Below are positions 7,701-16,434 of a stretch of DNA of 64,000 bases, one piece after another. The DNA is from Streptomyces sp. NBC_00287 (GTDB lineage: Bacteria; Actinomycetota; Actinomycetes; Streptomycetales; Streptomycetaceae), in assembly GCF_036173105.1 (NCBI RefSeq), contig NZ_CP108053.1, positions 6,882,001 to 6,946,000 on the forward strand, in the 5' to 3' direction. Below the pieces are notes generated by a model. The model did not search any database and was not told the DNA's origin. It saw only the letters and a program-made list of their open reading frames with translations. The translations under genes were made by a program, and so were the position numbers. Position 1 is the first letter of the stretch. Each line of letters opens with the position of its first letter.

Positions 7701-10595
7701 ATGACAGAGACGGCGAGCGGTCCGGCACGAGGTTCCCGAGCGAAGGGCACCAAGGCGACCAAGGGGCTGCGTATCGAGCGCATCCACACCACCCCCGGCG
7801 TGCACCCGTACGACGAGGTCCAGTGGGAGCGCCGTGACGTCGTCATGACCAACTGGCGCGACGGCTCGGTCAATTTCGAGCAGCGTGGCGTCGAGTTCCC
7901 CGACTTCTGGTCGGTGAACGCGGTCAACATCGTCACCAGCAAGTACTTCCGCGGTGCCGTCGGCACCCCGCAGCGCGAGGTGAGCCTCAGGCAGCTCATC
8001 GACCGCATCGTGAAGACGTACCGGAAGGCCGGTGAGGACTACAAGTACTTCTCCTCGCCCGCCGACGCCGAGATCTTCGAGCACGAGCTGGCCTACGCCC
8101 TCCTGCACCAGATCTTCAGCTTCAACAGCCCCGTCTGGTTCAACGTCGGCACGCCCCAGCCCCAGCAGGTCTCCGCCTGCTTCATCCTGTCCGTCGACGA
8201 CTCCATGGAGTCGATCCTCGACTGGTACAAGGAAGAGGGCATGATCTTCAAGGGCGGCTCCGGCGCCGGCCTGAACCTCTCCCGTATCCGCTCCTCCAAG
8301 GAACTGCTGTCCTCCGGCGGCAACGCCTCGGGGCCGGTCTCCTTCATGCGCGGCGCCGACGCCTCGGCCGGCACCATCAAGTCCGGCGGTGCCACCCGCC
8401 GCGCCGCCAAGATGGTCATCCTCGACGTCGACCACCCCGACATCGAGGACTTCATCGAGACCAAGGTGAAGGAAGAGGAGAAGATCCGCGCCTTGCGCGA
8501 CGCGGGCTTCGACATGGACCTGGGCGGCGACGACATCACGTCCGTCCAGTACCAGAACGCCAACAACTCCGTCCGCGTGAACGACGAGTTCATGAAGGCG
8601 GTCGAGCAGGGCGGCAAGTTCGGCCTCCGCGCGCGGATGACCGGCGAGGTCATCGAAGAGGTCGACGCCAAGTCCCTGTTCCGCAAGATGGCCGAGGCCG
8701 CCTGGGCGTGCGCCGACCCGGGCATCCAGTACGACGACACCATCAACCACTGGCACACCTGCCCGGAGTCCGGCCGTATCAACGGCTCGAACCCCTGCAG
8801 CGAGTACATGCACCTGGACAACACGTCCTGCAACCTCGCCTCGCTGAACCTGATGAAGTTCCTCAAGGACGACAGCAAGGGCAACCAGTCCTTCGACGTC
8901 GAGCGCTTCGCCAAGGTCGTCGAGCTCGTCATCACCGCGATGGACATCTCCATCTGCTTCGCGGACTTCCCGACCCAGAAGATCGGCGAGAACACGCGCG
9001 CGTTCCGCCAGCTCGGCATCGGCTACGCCAACCTCGGCGCCCTGCTGATGGCGACCGGCCACGCCTACGACTCCAACGGCGGCCGCGCCCTCGCCGGTGC
9101 CATCACCTCCCTGATGACCGGCACCTCGTACAAGCGCTCCGCCGAGCTCGCCGCGGTCGTCGGCCCGTACGACGGCTACGCCCGCAACGCGCAGCCGCAC
9201 CTGCGGGTCATGAAGCAGCACTCCGACGAGAACACCAAGGCCGTCCGCATGGACGACCTGGACACGCCGATCTGGGCCGCCGCCACGGAGGCCTGGCAGG
9301 ACGTGCTGCGTCTCGGTGAGAAGAACGGTTTCCGTAACTCTCAGGCGTCCGTCATCGCCCCGACCGGCACCATCGGTCTGGCGATGTCCTGCGACACCAC
9401 CGGTCTTGAGCCCGACCTCGCGCTGGTCAAGTTCAAGAAGCTGGTCGGCGGCGGCTCGATGCAGATCGTCAACGGCACCGTCCCGCAGGCCCTGCGCCGC
9501 CTGGGCTACCAGGAGGAGCAGATCGAGGCGATCGTCGCCCACATCGCCGACCACGGCAATGTGATCGACGCTCCGGGCCTGAGGCACGAGCACTACGAGG
9601 TGTTCGACTGCGCCATGGGCGAGCGTTCCATCTCCGCGATGGGCCACGTCCGCATGATGGCCGCGATCCAGCCCTGGATCTCCGGCGCGCTCTCCAAGAC
9701 GGTCAACCTGCCGGAGACGGCGACCGTCGAGGACGTCGAAGAGGTCTACTTCGAGGCTTGGAAGATGGGCGTCAAGGCGCTCGCCATCTACCGCGACAAC
9801 TGCAAGGTCGGCCAGCCGCTCTCCGCGAAGACCAAGGAGAAGGAGAAGGCCGAGGTCACGGAGAAGGCCGAGGCGACCATCCGCGAGACGGTCGAGAAGG
9901 TCGTCGAGTACCGCCCGGTCCGCAAGCGCCTCCCTAAGGGCCGCCCCGGCATCACCACGTCCTTCACGGTCGGCGGCGCCGAGGGGTACATGACCGCCAA
10001 CTCCTACCCGGACGACGGTCTCGGCGAGGTCTTCCTGAAGATGTCGAAGCAGGGCTCGACCCTCGCGGGCATGATGGACGCCTTCTCCATCGCGGTCTCC
10101 GTCGGCCTCCAGTACGGCGTGCCGCTGGAGACGTACGTCTCGAAGTTCACCAACATGCGCTTCGAGCCGGCCGGTATGACGGACGACCCCGACGTGCGGA
10201 TGGCGCAGTCGATCGTCGACTACATCTTCCGCCGCCTGGCGCTGGACTTCCTGCCCTTCGAGACGCGCTCCGCGCTCGGCATCCACTCCGCCGAGGAGCG
10301 TCAGCGCCACCTGGAGACCGGTTCGTACGAGCCGTCCGACGACGAGGTCGACGTCGAGGGCCTGGCCCAGTCGGCGCCGCGCGCCCAGGAGCTGAAGGCC
10401 GTGGCGATGCCCAAGGCCGAGGTCGAGGCGGCCAAGCCCGCCCCGCAGCAGGCCCACACCAGCGCCGAGCTGGTGGAGATGCAGCTGGGCATCCAGGCCG
10501 ACGCCCCGCTGTGCTTCTCCTGCGGTACGAAGATGCAGCGGGCCGGTTCCTGCTACATCTGCGAGGGCTGCGGCTCGACCAGCGGCTGCAGCTGA
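7701..10595 (+). CDS. nrdJ: NrdJ, adenosylcobalamin-dependent (class II) ribonucleotide reductase
   Basis: Class II reductase reduces ribonucleotides to deoxyribonucleotides with a B12-generated thiyl radical and does not need oxygen. The 964-residue product starts at an ATG with GGGAGGCGGC just upstream; the same frame is open much further upstream through nrdR but lacks a better start. The core contains KGGSGAGLNLS, the active-site stretch NPCSEYMHLDNTSCN (first Cys C366) and APTGTIGL. The C-terminus holds the redox and zinc cysteines (CFSCG from C938, then CYICEGCG). No cobalamin riboswitch is visible upstream; control is expected through NrdR. It ends at a strong terminator. Confidence 0.97.
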   Translation: MTETASGPARGSRAKGTKATKGLRIERIHTTPGVHPYDEVQWERRDVVMTNWRDGSVNFEQRGVEFPDFWSVNAVNIVTSKYFRGAVGTPQREVSLRQLIDRIVKTYRKAGEDYKYFSSPADAEIFEHELAYALLHQIFSFNSPVWFNVGTPQPQQVSACFILSVDDSMESILDWYKEEGMIFKGGSGAGLNLSRIRSSKELLSSGGNASGPVSFMRGADASAGTIKSGGATRRAAKMVILDVDHPDIEDFIETKVKEEEKIRALRDAGFDMDLGGDDITSVQYQNANNSVRVNDEFMKAVEQGGKFGLRARMTGEVIEEVDAKSLFRKMAEAAWACADPGIQYDDTINHWHTCPESGRINGSNPCSEYMHLDNTSCNLASLNLMKFLKDDSKGNQSFDVERFAKVVELVITAMDISICFADFPTQKIGENTRAFRQLGIGYANLGALLMATGHAYDSNGGRALAGAITSLMTGTSYKRSAELAAVVGPYDGYARNAQPHLRVMKQHSDENTKAVRMDDLDTPIWAAATEAWQDVLRLGEKNGFRNSQASVIAPTGTIGLAMSCDTTGLEPDLALVKFKKLVGGGSMQIVNGTVPQALRRLGYQEEQIEAIVAHIADHGNVIDAPGLRHEHYEVFDCAMGERSISAMGHVRMMAAIQPWISGALSKTVNLPETATVEDVEEVYFEAWKMGVKALAIYRDNCKVGQPLSAKTKEKEKAEVTEKAEATIRETVEKVVEYRPVRKRLPKGRPGITTSFTVGGAEGYMTANSYPDDGLGEVFLKMSKQGSTLAGMMDAFSIAVSVGLQYGVPLETYVSKFTNMRFEPAGMTDDPDVRMAQSIVDYIFRRLALDFLPFETRSALGIHSAEERQRHLETGSYEPSDDEVDVEGLAQSAPRAQELKAVAMPKAEVEAAKPAPQQAHTSAELVEMQLGIQADAPLCFSCGTKMQRAGSCYICEGCGSTSGCS

Positions 10596-10607
10596 TCGCT
10601 AGTCCTT

Positions 10608-10651
10608 GACGAGGTGGGGCGCCGACCGTCGGTCGGCGCCCCACCTTCGTC
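10608..10651. terminator. Terminator between nrdJ and the TerD-like gene
   Basis: Nearly perfect inverted repeat with arms of about 20 bp (one bulged T) and a 3-base loop, between convergent genes. The core arm is GGTGGGGCGCCGACC. Confidence 0.88.
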
Positions 10652-10662
10652 GTTGTCCGTGC

Positions 10663-11196
10663 TCAGGGCCGGTGCGTCTTGCCCATGGTGCGGGTGAAGG
10701 TCGCGGGGTCGTCCTCGAAGCCGTGGATACCGGGGTGGAAGTCCCAGGTGCCGTCCTCCTGGCGGGCGAACTCCGCGACCACGGCCGCCGTAGCGCCCAG
10801 GACGCTGCCGAAGTCGTCCGTGGCCAGGTCGGTGTAGCCCTCGCGGATGCGCAGGCCCGGGTTGGTCACGCTGACGAAGGTTCGTTGCGCGGAGCGCTGT
10901 TGGATGACGACGCCGACCACCACGCGCGCGTACCGGCTGTCGAGCCGGTTGAGTTCCACCGTCATGACTTCGTCCCAGCCGAAGCCCTTGCCGTCGTGGC
11001 TGTCGCGGTTGAGATAGATGGTGCCGTCGGGGGACCGGCTGTCGAAGTGCACGACGAAGGCCGGATCACCGTAGGGGTCGCTTGCCAGATACGTCCCGGC
11101 GACGAGATCCAGGTCGGTGGGCGGCTGCCCCGCCGGACTCGGGTCCCACTTGAGCGCGATCTCGACCTTCCGGATCCCCTTGTTGAGGCCGTTCAC
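10663..11196 (-). CDS. TerD-family calcium-binding stress protein
   Basis: TerD-like proteins bind Ca2+ and are linked to tellurite and oxidative stress and to differentiation in Streptomyces. The 177-residue product opens with VNGLNKGIRKVEIALKWDPS. It carries the family's acidic loops (NRDSHDGKGFGWDE at about 85-98) and a later ATDDFGSVLGATAAVVAEF segment. The GTG at 11196 has GGAAGGGGAG just upstream; a longer frame begins at 11274 but has no such signal. It is a lone gene converging on nrdJ. Confidence 0.9.
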   Translation of the reverse strand: MNGLNKGIRKVEIALKWDPSPAGQPPTDLDLVAGTYLASDPYGDPAFVVHFDSRSPDGTIYLNRDSHDGKGFGWDEVMTVELNRLDSRYARVVVGVVIQQRSAQRTFVSVTNPGLRIREGYTDLATDDFGSVLGATAAVVAEFARQEDGTWDFHPGIHGFEDDPATFTRTMGKTHRP

Positions 11197-11351
11197 CAGA
11201 CTCCCCTTCCCCGTTCGCCATGCGCGTGCGGCCTGAACTGCCCGACAGACAGGGCCGATTGTCCATCCTGCCACGCGCGTGCGTGCCCTCGTGGAAGAGC
11301 TCTCGCAGCGAGGGCGACCGGTGCCACGCTCCGTGGCCTTACGATGGCGCG

Positions 11352-11957
11352 GTGCTGGTCAAGTGGATTCGCTGCACCGTGGTGGACCGCCGCGGTTTTG
11401 AGCGGGGGCAGCGAAAGTGGGCGGGGCTTCTGGGGGAGCCGGGGTTTCGGGGGCAGGGCGGTGGTTGGAGCAGGGGCCGGCCGGGGGTGGCGCACATCTT
11501 CGCCTTCTGGGAGAGCCGCGCCTTCTACGACTCCTTCATGGCGCGCTCCCACGACCGGCTGGCGGCGTCCCAGTCGGGCACGTTCAAGGACGCCCAGGTC
11601 AAACTCTTCGACCACCGGTTCGATGTGAAGACCGGCTTCGAGCCGCGTTTCACGGACGCCGATCTGTTGCGGGTCGCACACTGCAGGGTGCACGAGGAGC
11701 GTGCCGAGCACTTCACGCTGATGCAGGAGAAGGTCTGGAACCCGGCGATGGCCGGCTCACCCGGTATGGTCCGCGGACTGTTCGGCGAGGCGCCGGGCCA
11801 CGAGTTCCTCGTACTGTCGATGTGGCTGTCCGCAGCCGAGCACGGCAAATACCGGGCCGAACGCGTCGAGCGTCTGGTCCTGCGGGCCCAAACCGAGGCG
11901 GACGTCGCCTCGCTCGCCGGCGACATCGTGGACTTGGAAACCACCTGGACGGTGTGA
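11352..11957 (+). CDS. DUF4937 (YdbC-type) domain protein
   Basis: A 201-residue cytoplasmic protein of unknown function. The first half (VKWIRCTVVDRRGFERGQR to VAHIFAFWESRAFYDSFM) has the pattern of the DUF4937/YdbC family, whose fold resembles small ferredoxin-like monooxygenases. The second half (VAHCRVHEERAEHFTLMQ to FLVLSMWLSAAEH) looks like a second copy of the same fold. The GTG at 11352 is chosen because a -10-like TACGAT (11340-11345) ends six bases before it, suggesting leaderless transcription; a longer open frame upstream has no support. No catalytic residues are recognised. Confidence 0.75.
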   Translation: MLVKWIRCTVVDRRGFERGQRKWAGLLGEPGFRGQGGGWSRGRPGVAHIFAFWESRAFYDSFMARSHDRLAASQSGTFKDAQVKLFDHRFDVKTGFEPRFTDADLLRVAHCRVHEERAEHFTLMQEKVWNPAMAGSPGMVRGLFGEAPGHEFLVLSMWLSAAEHGKYRAERVERLVLRAQTEADVASLAGDIVDLETTWTV

Positions 11958-11965
11958 TCATCACG

Positions 11966-11998
11966 CACATCTCCGGAACGATCACTCCCGGAAATGTG
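11966..11998 (+). terminator. Imperfect hairpin after the DUF4937 gene
   Basis: CACATCTCCGG pairs with CCGGAAATGTG across an 11-base loop with one mismatch, just after the stop codon. It could be a terminator or, given its dyad form, an operator. Confidence 0.5.
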
Positions 11999-12051
11999 TG
12001 ACCTACGCCGTATGGAGCCCGTACGGGTGCTCGATGGGCCGTCAACCGATC

Positions 12052-12057
12052 TAGGGT
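12052..12057 (+). promoter_or_regulatory. -10 element for leaderless phosphatase mRNA
   Basis: TAGGGT lies six bases before the ATG of the histidine phosphatase gene, and no Shine-Dalgarno sequence is present. This is the usual geometry of a leaderless Streptomyces transcript. No clear -35 is seen. Confidence 0.55.
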
Positions 12058-12063
12058 TTTGGC

Positions 12064-12723
12064 ATGGCACGACCACGGCGCATCGTCCTTGTCCGACACG
12101 GCGAGTCAACGGGCAATGTTGATGACACCGTGTACGAGCGTGAACCCGACCACGCACTGGCCCTCACCGAGCGGGGCTGGGAGCAGGCCGAGGAGACGGG
12201 CAAACGGCTGCGCGAGGTGTTCGGCCGCGAGCGGATCAGCGTGTACGTCTCCCCCTACCGCCGTACGCATGAAACGTTGCGCGCCTTCCACCTGGACCCC
12301 GAACTCATACGCGTCCGCGAGGAGCCCCGGCTGCGCGAGCAGGACTGGGGGAACTGGCAGGACCGCGACGACGTACGCCTGCAGAAGGCCTACCGGGACG
12401 CCTACGGACACTTCTTCTACCGCTTCGCCCAGGGTGAGTCCGGCGCCGATGTGTACGACCGGGTCGGCGGCTTCCTGGAGAGCCTGTACCGCAGTTTCGA
12501 GGCCCCCGACCACCCGCCGAACGTGTTGCTCGTGACCCACGGCCTGGCGATGCGCCTGTTCTGCATGCGGTGGTTCCACTGGACCGTCGCGGAATTCGAG
12601 TCGCTGTCGAATCCCGGGAACGCGGAGATGCGGATGCTCGTTCTCGGGGACGACGGCAAGTACGCGCTTGACCGGCCTTTCGACTCGTGGCGGGATCCGA
12701 AACCGTATGGAATCACCGGATAG
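12064..12723 (+). CDS. Histidine phosphatase (phosphoglycerate mutase-like) family protein
   Basis: A 219-residue branch-1 histidine phosphatase. The phosphohistidine motif VRHGEST begins at V10 (H12), and the second catalytic histidine is H159 in VTHGLAMRLF. The arginines of the phosphate pocket (R11 and the YRRTHETL region) are present. The family includes phosphoglycerate mutases, sugar phosphatases and other phosphoesterases, and the substrate cannot be read from the sequence. The gene is 12 bp ahead of an ADP-ribosylglycohydrolase gene in the same direction, so the two form a small operon. Confidence 0.9.
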   Translation: MARPRRIVLVRHGESTGNVDDTVYEREPDHALALTERGWEQAEETGKRLREVFGRERISVYVSPYRRTHETLRAFHLDPELIRVREEPRLREQDWGNWQDRDDVRLQKAYRDAYGHFFYRFAQGESGADVYDRVGGFLESLYRSFEAPDHPPNVLLVTHGLAMRLFCMRWFHWTVAEFESLSNPGNAEMRMLVLGDDGKYALDRPFDSWRDPKPYGITG

Positions 12724-12735
12724 AGTGGCAGGGCG

Positions 12736-13638
12736 ATGACCGCTGATTCCTCACCCGACGGGCGCCTGGACCGCGCCCTCGCCAGCCTGCGCGGGCTGTC
12801 CGTGGGAGACGCGCTGGGCTCCCAGTTCTTCGTGCCGGTGAACTATCCGCTGCTGAAGAACCGTGAGCTGCCGGCCGGCCCCTGGCAGTGGACCGACGAC
12901 ACGGAGATGGCCTGTTCCGTGGTCGCGATCCTCGCCGCCCACCACCGCATCGACCAGGACGCGCTGGCCCGCTCCTTCGCCGAGCACCACGACTTCGACC
13001 GGGGCTACGGTCCCGCCGTGAACCGCCTGCTGCGGCTGGTCCGGGAGGGCGGCGACTGGCGCGAGCTGGCCTCCGCGCTCTTCAAGGGGCAGGGCTCCTG
13101 GGGCAATGGCGCGGCAATGCGGATCGCGCCTTTGGGCGCCTGGTACGCGGACGATCCGGAGCAGGCAACCCACCAGGCCGAGATCTCGGCGTACCCCACC
13201 CATCAGCATCGCGAGGCCGTCGTCGGTTCCATGGCCGTCGCCGCAGCCGCGGCGCTGGCCGGCGCCCCCGGCGGTCCGCCCAGTGCGGAGGCGCTGCTCG
13301 ACGGGGTGATCGCGCTGGTTCCGAAGAGCGCGGTCGGCGCGGGGCTGCGCCGGGCGCGCGACATGCTGGACTACGGCGACGCCGCCACCGTCGCCGCCGT
13401 GCTGGGCTGCGGTCGGCGGACGACGGCCCACGACACAGTGCCCTTCGCGCTCTGGTCGGCCGCGCGGTGCCTCGGTGACTACGAGCAGGCCTTCTGGGTG
13501 ACTGCGCAGGTCGGCGGCGACATGGACACCACGTGCGCCATCGTAGGCGGGGTGCTCGCCGCGGGTAAGGCAGGAACTCCGCCGGCGGAGTGGGTGGAGC
13601 GGACCGAGGCGCTGCCGGAGTGGGTTCCGGGGGTCTGA
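12736..13638 (+). CDS. ADP-ribosylglycohydrolase family protein
   Basis: A 300-residue member of the DraG/ARH family, which removes ADP-ribose from proteins or nucleic acids. The metal-binding signatures are intact: WTDDTEM (52-58), GSWGNGAAMRIAPLG in the middle, and GGDMDTT with D262 and D264 near the C-terminus. The ATG is 12 bp after the phosphatase stop. The pairing with a phosphoesterase suggests sequential breakdown of an ADP-ribose or sugar phosphate product, but that is inference. Confidence 0.92.
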   Translation: MTADSSPDGRLDRALASLRGLSVGDALGSQFFVPVNYPLLKNRELPAGPWQWTDDTEMACSVVAILAAHHRIDQDALARSFAEHHDFDRGYGPAVNRLLRLVREGGDWRELASALFKGQGSWGNGAAMRIAPLGAWYADDPEQATHQAEISAYPTHQHREAVVGSMAVAAAAALAGAPGGPPSAEALLDGVIALVPKSAVGAGLRRARDMLDYGDAATVAAVLGCGRRTTAHDTVPFALWSAARCLGDYEQAFWVTAQVGGDMDTTCAIVGGVLAAGKAGTPPAEWVERTEALPEWVPGV

Positions 13639-13996
13639 CGGGCGGGCTGGACCCCGGTGGGCGATCCGGGCCCGAGGCGTGGGCTCACAGAGGCCGTCAT
13701 CTCAGCGACTCCGACGAAGCCGTCGATGGGCCGGTTCAAAACTCTCCGTGCATGTCGGGAACTCTCCGTGACCGTGCGTGCGTTCTCCTGGCATCCGCTG
13801 TGTGATCCATGGGCTCGCACAGCCAGGGGATGCGAAAGGGGTACGGGGGGTGGACATGTACGTGGTGCTGGGGCTGATTCTTCCGTTGCTCGGACTCCGG
13901 TGGCTGGGATGTGTGCGGATGGCCGGGCCGTCGCCCTCGCCGTCGGTTCCCCGGGCGAGGTCCGGCCATCCGCGGTCCCTTGCGGCCCCGGCCGGA
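13639..13996. other. 358-bp intergenic stretch with short direct repeats
   Basis: No convincing gene. AACTCTCCGTG occurs at 13740-13750 and 13760-13770, a 20-bp period. An inverted pair GCTGTG / CACAGC flanks about 13797-13825. A short open stretch from ATG 13856 begins with hydrophobic residues but runs on antisense into the MFS gene without a stop, so it is not called. Confidence 0.5.
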
Positions 13997-15544
13997 TCAA
14001 CCGGCGATGGGGCCAGCCGTTCCGGCCAGGGCTTCCAGGTCGCTCTTGCGGACCTTGATCACCAACCAGGCGGTGGCCAGGGCGAGAACACCCATCGCGG
14101 CGGCCGCCACGAAGCCCATCGAGATGCCCTGGGTGAGCACCTCGTGTCCCCAGGGGCCGGGCAGCTGCTGCGTCTCGGCGAACTGCGCCTTCTGCTCCGG
14201 AGTGGCGTCGGCCATGAACTGCGGCAGTTGCTTCTCAGCCTCGTCCCTGCTGGCCGAGCCGAACACCGTGGTCAGGATGGACAGACCGAGCGACCCGCCC
14301 ACCTGCTGTGTGGTGTTGAGCAGTCCGGACGCCGCGCCCGCCTCGTGCTGGGCGACCCCGGAGACCGCGGTGATCGTCAGCGTCACGAAGTTCAGCCCCA
14401 TGCCGAAGCCGAACAGCAGCATCGGTCCCAGCACTCCGCCCACGTACGAGCTGTCGGCGCTGATGAGGGCCTGCCAGGCCAGTCCGAGCACGACGAGCGC
14501 CGAACCGGCGAGCATGAACGGCTTGGGGCCGAGCACCGGCAGGAACCGCTGCGACAGACCCGCGCCGATGGCGATCACCACTGTTACCGGAAGGAAGGCG
14601 AGACCCGCCTCGATCGGGGTGTACCCCAGCACGTTCTGCACGAAGAGCACGATGTAGAAGAACATCCCGAACATCGCCGCGGCCAGGCTCAGCATGATCA
14701 CGTAGGTGCCGGAGCGGTTGCGGTCGGCGAACATCCGCAGCGGAGTGATCGGCTCCTTGGCCCGCCGCTCGATGAACGCGAAGGCCAGCAGCAGAACCAC
14801 CGCCGCCACGAAGGAACCGATGGTCAGGCTGTCTCGCCAGCCTTCGTCCGCAGCCCGGATGAACCCGTACACGAGGGACGCCATGCCCAGTGTCGAGGTC
14901 ATCGCGCCCGCGATGTCGAAGCGGCCGGTGTGCCGTTCGGACTCGTTGATGTAGAGCGGGGTGAGGACGGCGATCAGGATGCCGATCGGCACATTGACGA
15001 ACAGCACCCATCGCCAGTCGAGCCACTCGGTGAGCATGCCGCCGGCGAGCAGTCCGATGGCGCCGCCGCCCGCGGAGACGGCGGCGAAGACGCCGAATGC
15101 CCGGTTCCGTTCCGGGCCTTCGGGGAACGTCGTGGTGATGAGCGCCAGCGAGGTCGGCGATGCGATGGCGCCACCCACGCCCTGAAGCACGCGCGCAGCA
15201 AGCAACTGCCAGGGTTCCTGGGCGAGTCCGCCGAGCAGCGAGGCGAAGGTGAAGAGCAGGATGCCGGTCATGAAGACCCGGCGGCGACCGAGGATGTCAC
15301 CGGCCCGGCCGCCGAGGAGCAGCAGACCGCCGAAGGTCAGCGTGTAGGAACTGACGACCCAGGTGAGGTCGGTTGTGCTGAACTTGAGAGCGTCTTGAAT
15401 GTGCGGGAGTGCGATGTTCACAATCGTCGCGTCGAGGACCACCATGAGTTGGCAGGCCGCGATGACGGTGAGCGCTATGCCGGGGTGGCCCTGCCTGCGG
15501 GCCGCACCTGGCTTCTGGTCCTGAATCAACTGAGAGGTTGTCAC
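13997..15544 (-). CDS. DHA2 (EmrB/QacA) family multidrug efflux MFS transporter
   Basis: A 515-residue, probably 14-helix proton-driven drug exporter of the plasma membrane. The family signatures are LDATIVNIALPHI (helix 1), GRAGDILGRRRVF (loop 2-3, motif A) and RVLQGVGGAIASPTSLA (motif B), with GGSLGLSILTTVFG late in the protein. The start is GTG at 15544, preceded on the coding strand by a G-rich stretch. It is divergent from a TetR gene, and two identical-type palindromes lie in between, so it is very likely repressed by that TetR until an effector binds. The substrate is unknown. Confidence 0.93.
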   Translation of the reverse strand: MTTSQLIQDQKPGAARRQGHPGIALTVIAACQLMVVLDATIVNIALPHIQDALKFSTTDLTWVVSSYTLTFGGLLLLGGRAGDILGRRRVFMTGILLFTFASLLGGLAQEPWQLLAARVLQGVGGAIASPTSLALITTTFPEGPERNRAFGVFAAVSAGGGAIGLLAGGMLTEWLDWRWVLFVNVPIGILIAVLTPLYINESERHTGRFDIAGAMTSTLGMASLVYGFIRAADEGWRDSLTIGSFVAAVVLLLAFAFIERRAKEPITPLRMFADRNRSGTYVIMLSLAAAMFGMFFYIVLFVQNVLGYTPIEAGLAFLPVTVVIAIGAGLSQRFLPVLGPKPFMLAGSALVVLGLAWQALISADSSYVGGVLGPMLLFGFGMGLNFVTLTITAVSGVAQHEAGAASGLLNTTQQVGGSLGLSILTTVFGSASRDEAEKQLPQFMADATPEQKAQFAETQQLPGPWGHEVLTQGISMGFVAAAAMGVLALATAWLVIKVRKSDLEALAGTAGPIAG

Positions 15545-15567
15545 TATGGGTCCCCCACAAGTGCGTT

Positions 15568-15587
15568 AGTGAACGCTCGCGTTCACT
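15568..15587. promoter_or_regulatory. TetR operator 1
   Basis: AGTGAACGC-TC-GCGTTCACT is a perfect palindrome apart from the two central bases, 24 bp upstream of the MFS start. Confidence 0.88.
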
Positions 15588-15615
15588 GTCGCGTCAACGG
15601 TAGTGAGTCCCCAGT

Positions 15616-15635
15616 AGTGAACGCAAGCGTTCACT
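15616..15635. promoter_or_regulatory. TetR operator 2
   Basis: AGTGAACGC-AA-GCGTTCACT has the same nine-base arms as operator 1. The two centres are 48 bp apart in the divergent promoter region. Confidence 0.88.
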
Positions 15636-15728
15636 CAGCTTGTCGCCGCGTGGCGTTCCCCCTGTCGCTGCCGCGCGGTCTCCCTGAATCCCCCGAAATA
15701 CCCGCTTCCTTGTTCGCTGGAGACGCTG

Positions 15729-16427
15729 ATGGTTACCTCGCGCTGGACGGCCGCCCCCGCTCAGGCGGCCTCAATGCGCCGGCGCGGCGCCGTGCTCGAA
15801 CGCGCGATCCTCGACGCCACGCTGGAACAGCTCAGTACGGTCGGCTGGAACGGCCTCACGATGGAGGGCGTCGCCGCCGGGGCCCAGACCGGCAAGGCCG
15901 CGGTCTACCGCCGGTGGCCGTCGAAGGAGGATCTCGTTGCCGACGCGCTGCAGGCCGGACTGCCGCGCATCGACGCGGTGCCCGACCTGGGCAGCGTGCG
16001 CGAAGACCTGCTCGCGCTGTGCCGCATTGCGCGTGACGCCATGTACTCGCGCCCCGGTTACGCCCTCCGTGCGGTCATTCACGAATGCGATCAGCTGCAG
16101 GCGGAGCGGTTCCACAGCGTGATCTACGACGGGGTCGTGGGACCCACCCTCAAGCTTCTCCGTGACGTCATCACCCGCGGAATAGAGCGGGGCGAGGTGC
16201 GCTCCGACGCCGCCAACGGATGCGTTTTCGACGCCATCCCGGCCATGATGATGTACCGGTCCAAGATGCGCGGAAGTGAATGGAGCGACGAGGAATTGGC
16301 GGAGATGATCGATCAGCTGATGCTGCCGCTGCTCCGGCCGGGCGGGGGTCGAGCGGCTGGAGCGGGGGCTGTGACGCCGCCGGGGGAAACCGGGGTACCG
16401 CCGGGTGATCCGGGCGGCGTACGCTAA
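15729..16427 (+). CDS. TetR/AcrR family repressor of the adjacent MFS pump
   Basis: A 232-residue TetR regulator. The N-terminal helix-turn-helix (~20-66) includes ILDATLEQLSTVGWNGLTM and GKAAVYRRWPSKEDL, typical of the family's recognition helix. The C-terminal ligand domain follows (FDAIPAMMMYRSKM near the end), then a Gly/Pro-rich tail. It faces the MFS gene across the two palindromic operators, so it should repress both the pump and itself. The stop is only seven bases before the rnhB start. Confidence 0.93.
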   Translation: MVTSRWTAAPAQAASMRRRGAVLERAILDATLEQLSTVGWNGLTMEGVAAGAQTGKAAVYRRWPSKEDLVADALQAGLPRIDAVPDLGSVREDLLALCRIARDAMYSRPGYALRAVIHECDQLQAERFHSVIYDGVVGPTLKLLRDVITRGIERGEVRSDAANGCVFDAIPAMMMYRSKMRGSEWSDEELAEMIDQLMLPLLRPGGGRAAGAGAVTPPGETGVPPGDPGGVR

Positions 16428-16434
16428 GGGCGCC

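Noticed and set aside
13856..14060. Small membrane protein gene starting MYVVLGLILPLLG
   Set aside because: The frame has no stop before it runs antisense through the MFS gene; composition after ~20 residues is not protein-like.
14235..15026. Long Arg/His-rich frames antisense or offset to real genes across the window
   Set aside because: High GC at third codon positions keeps shadow frames open; they show no domains and overlap confident genes.
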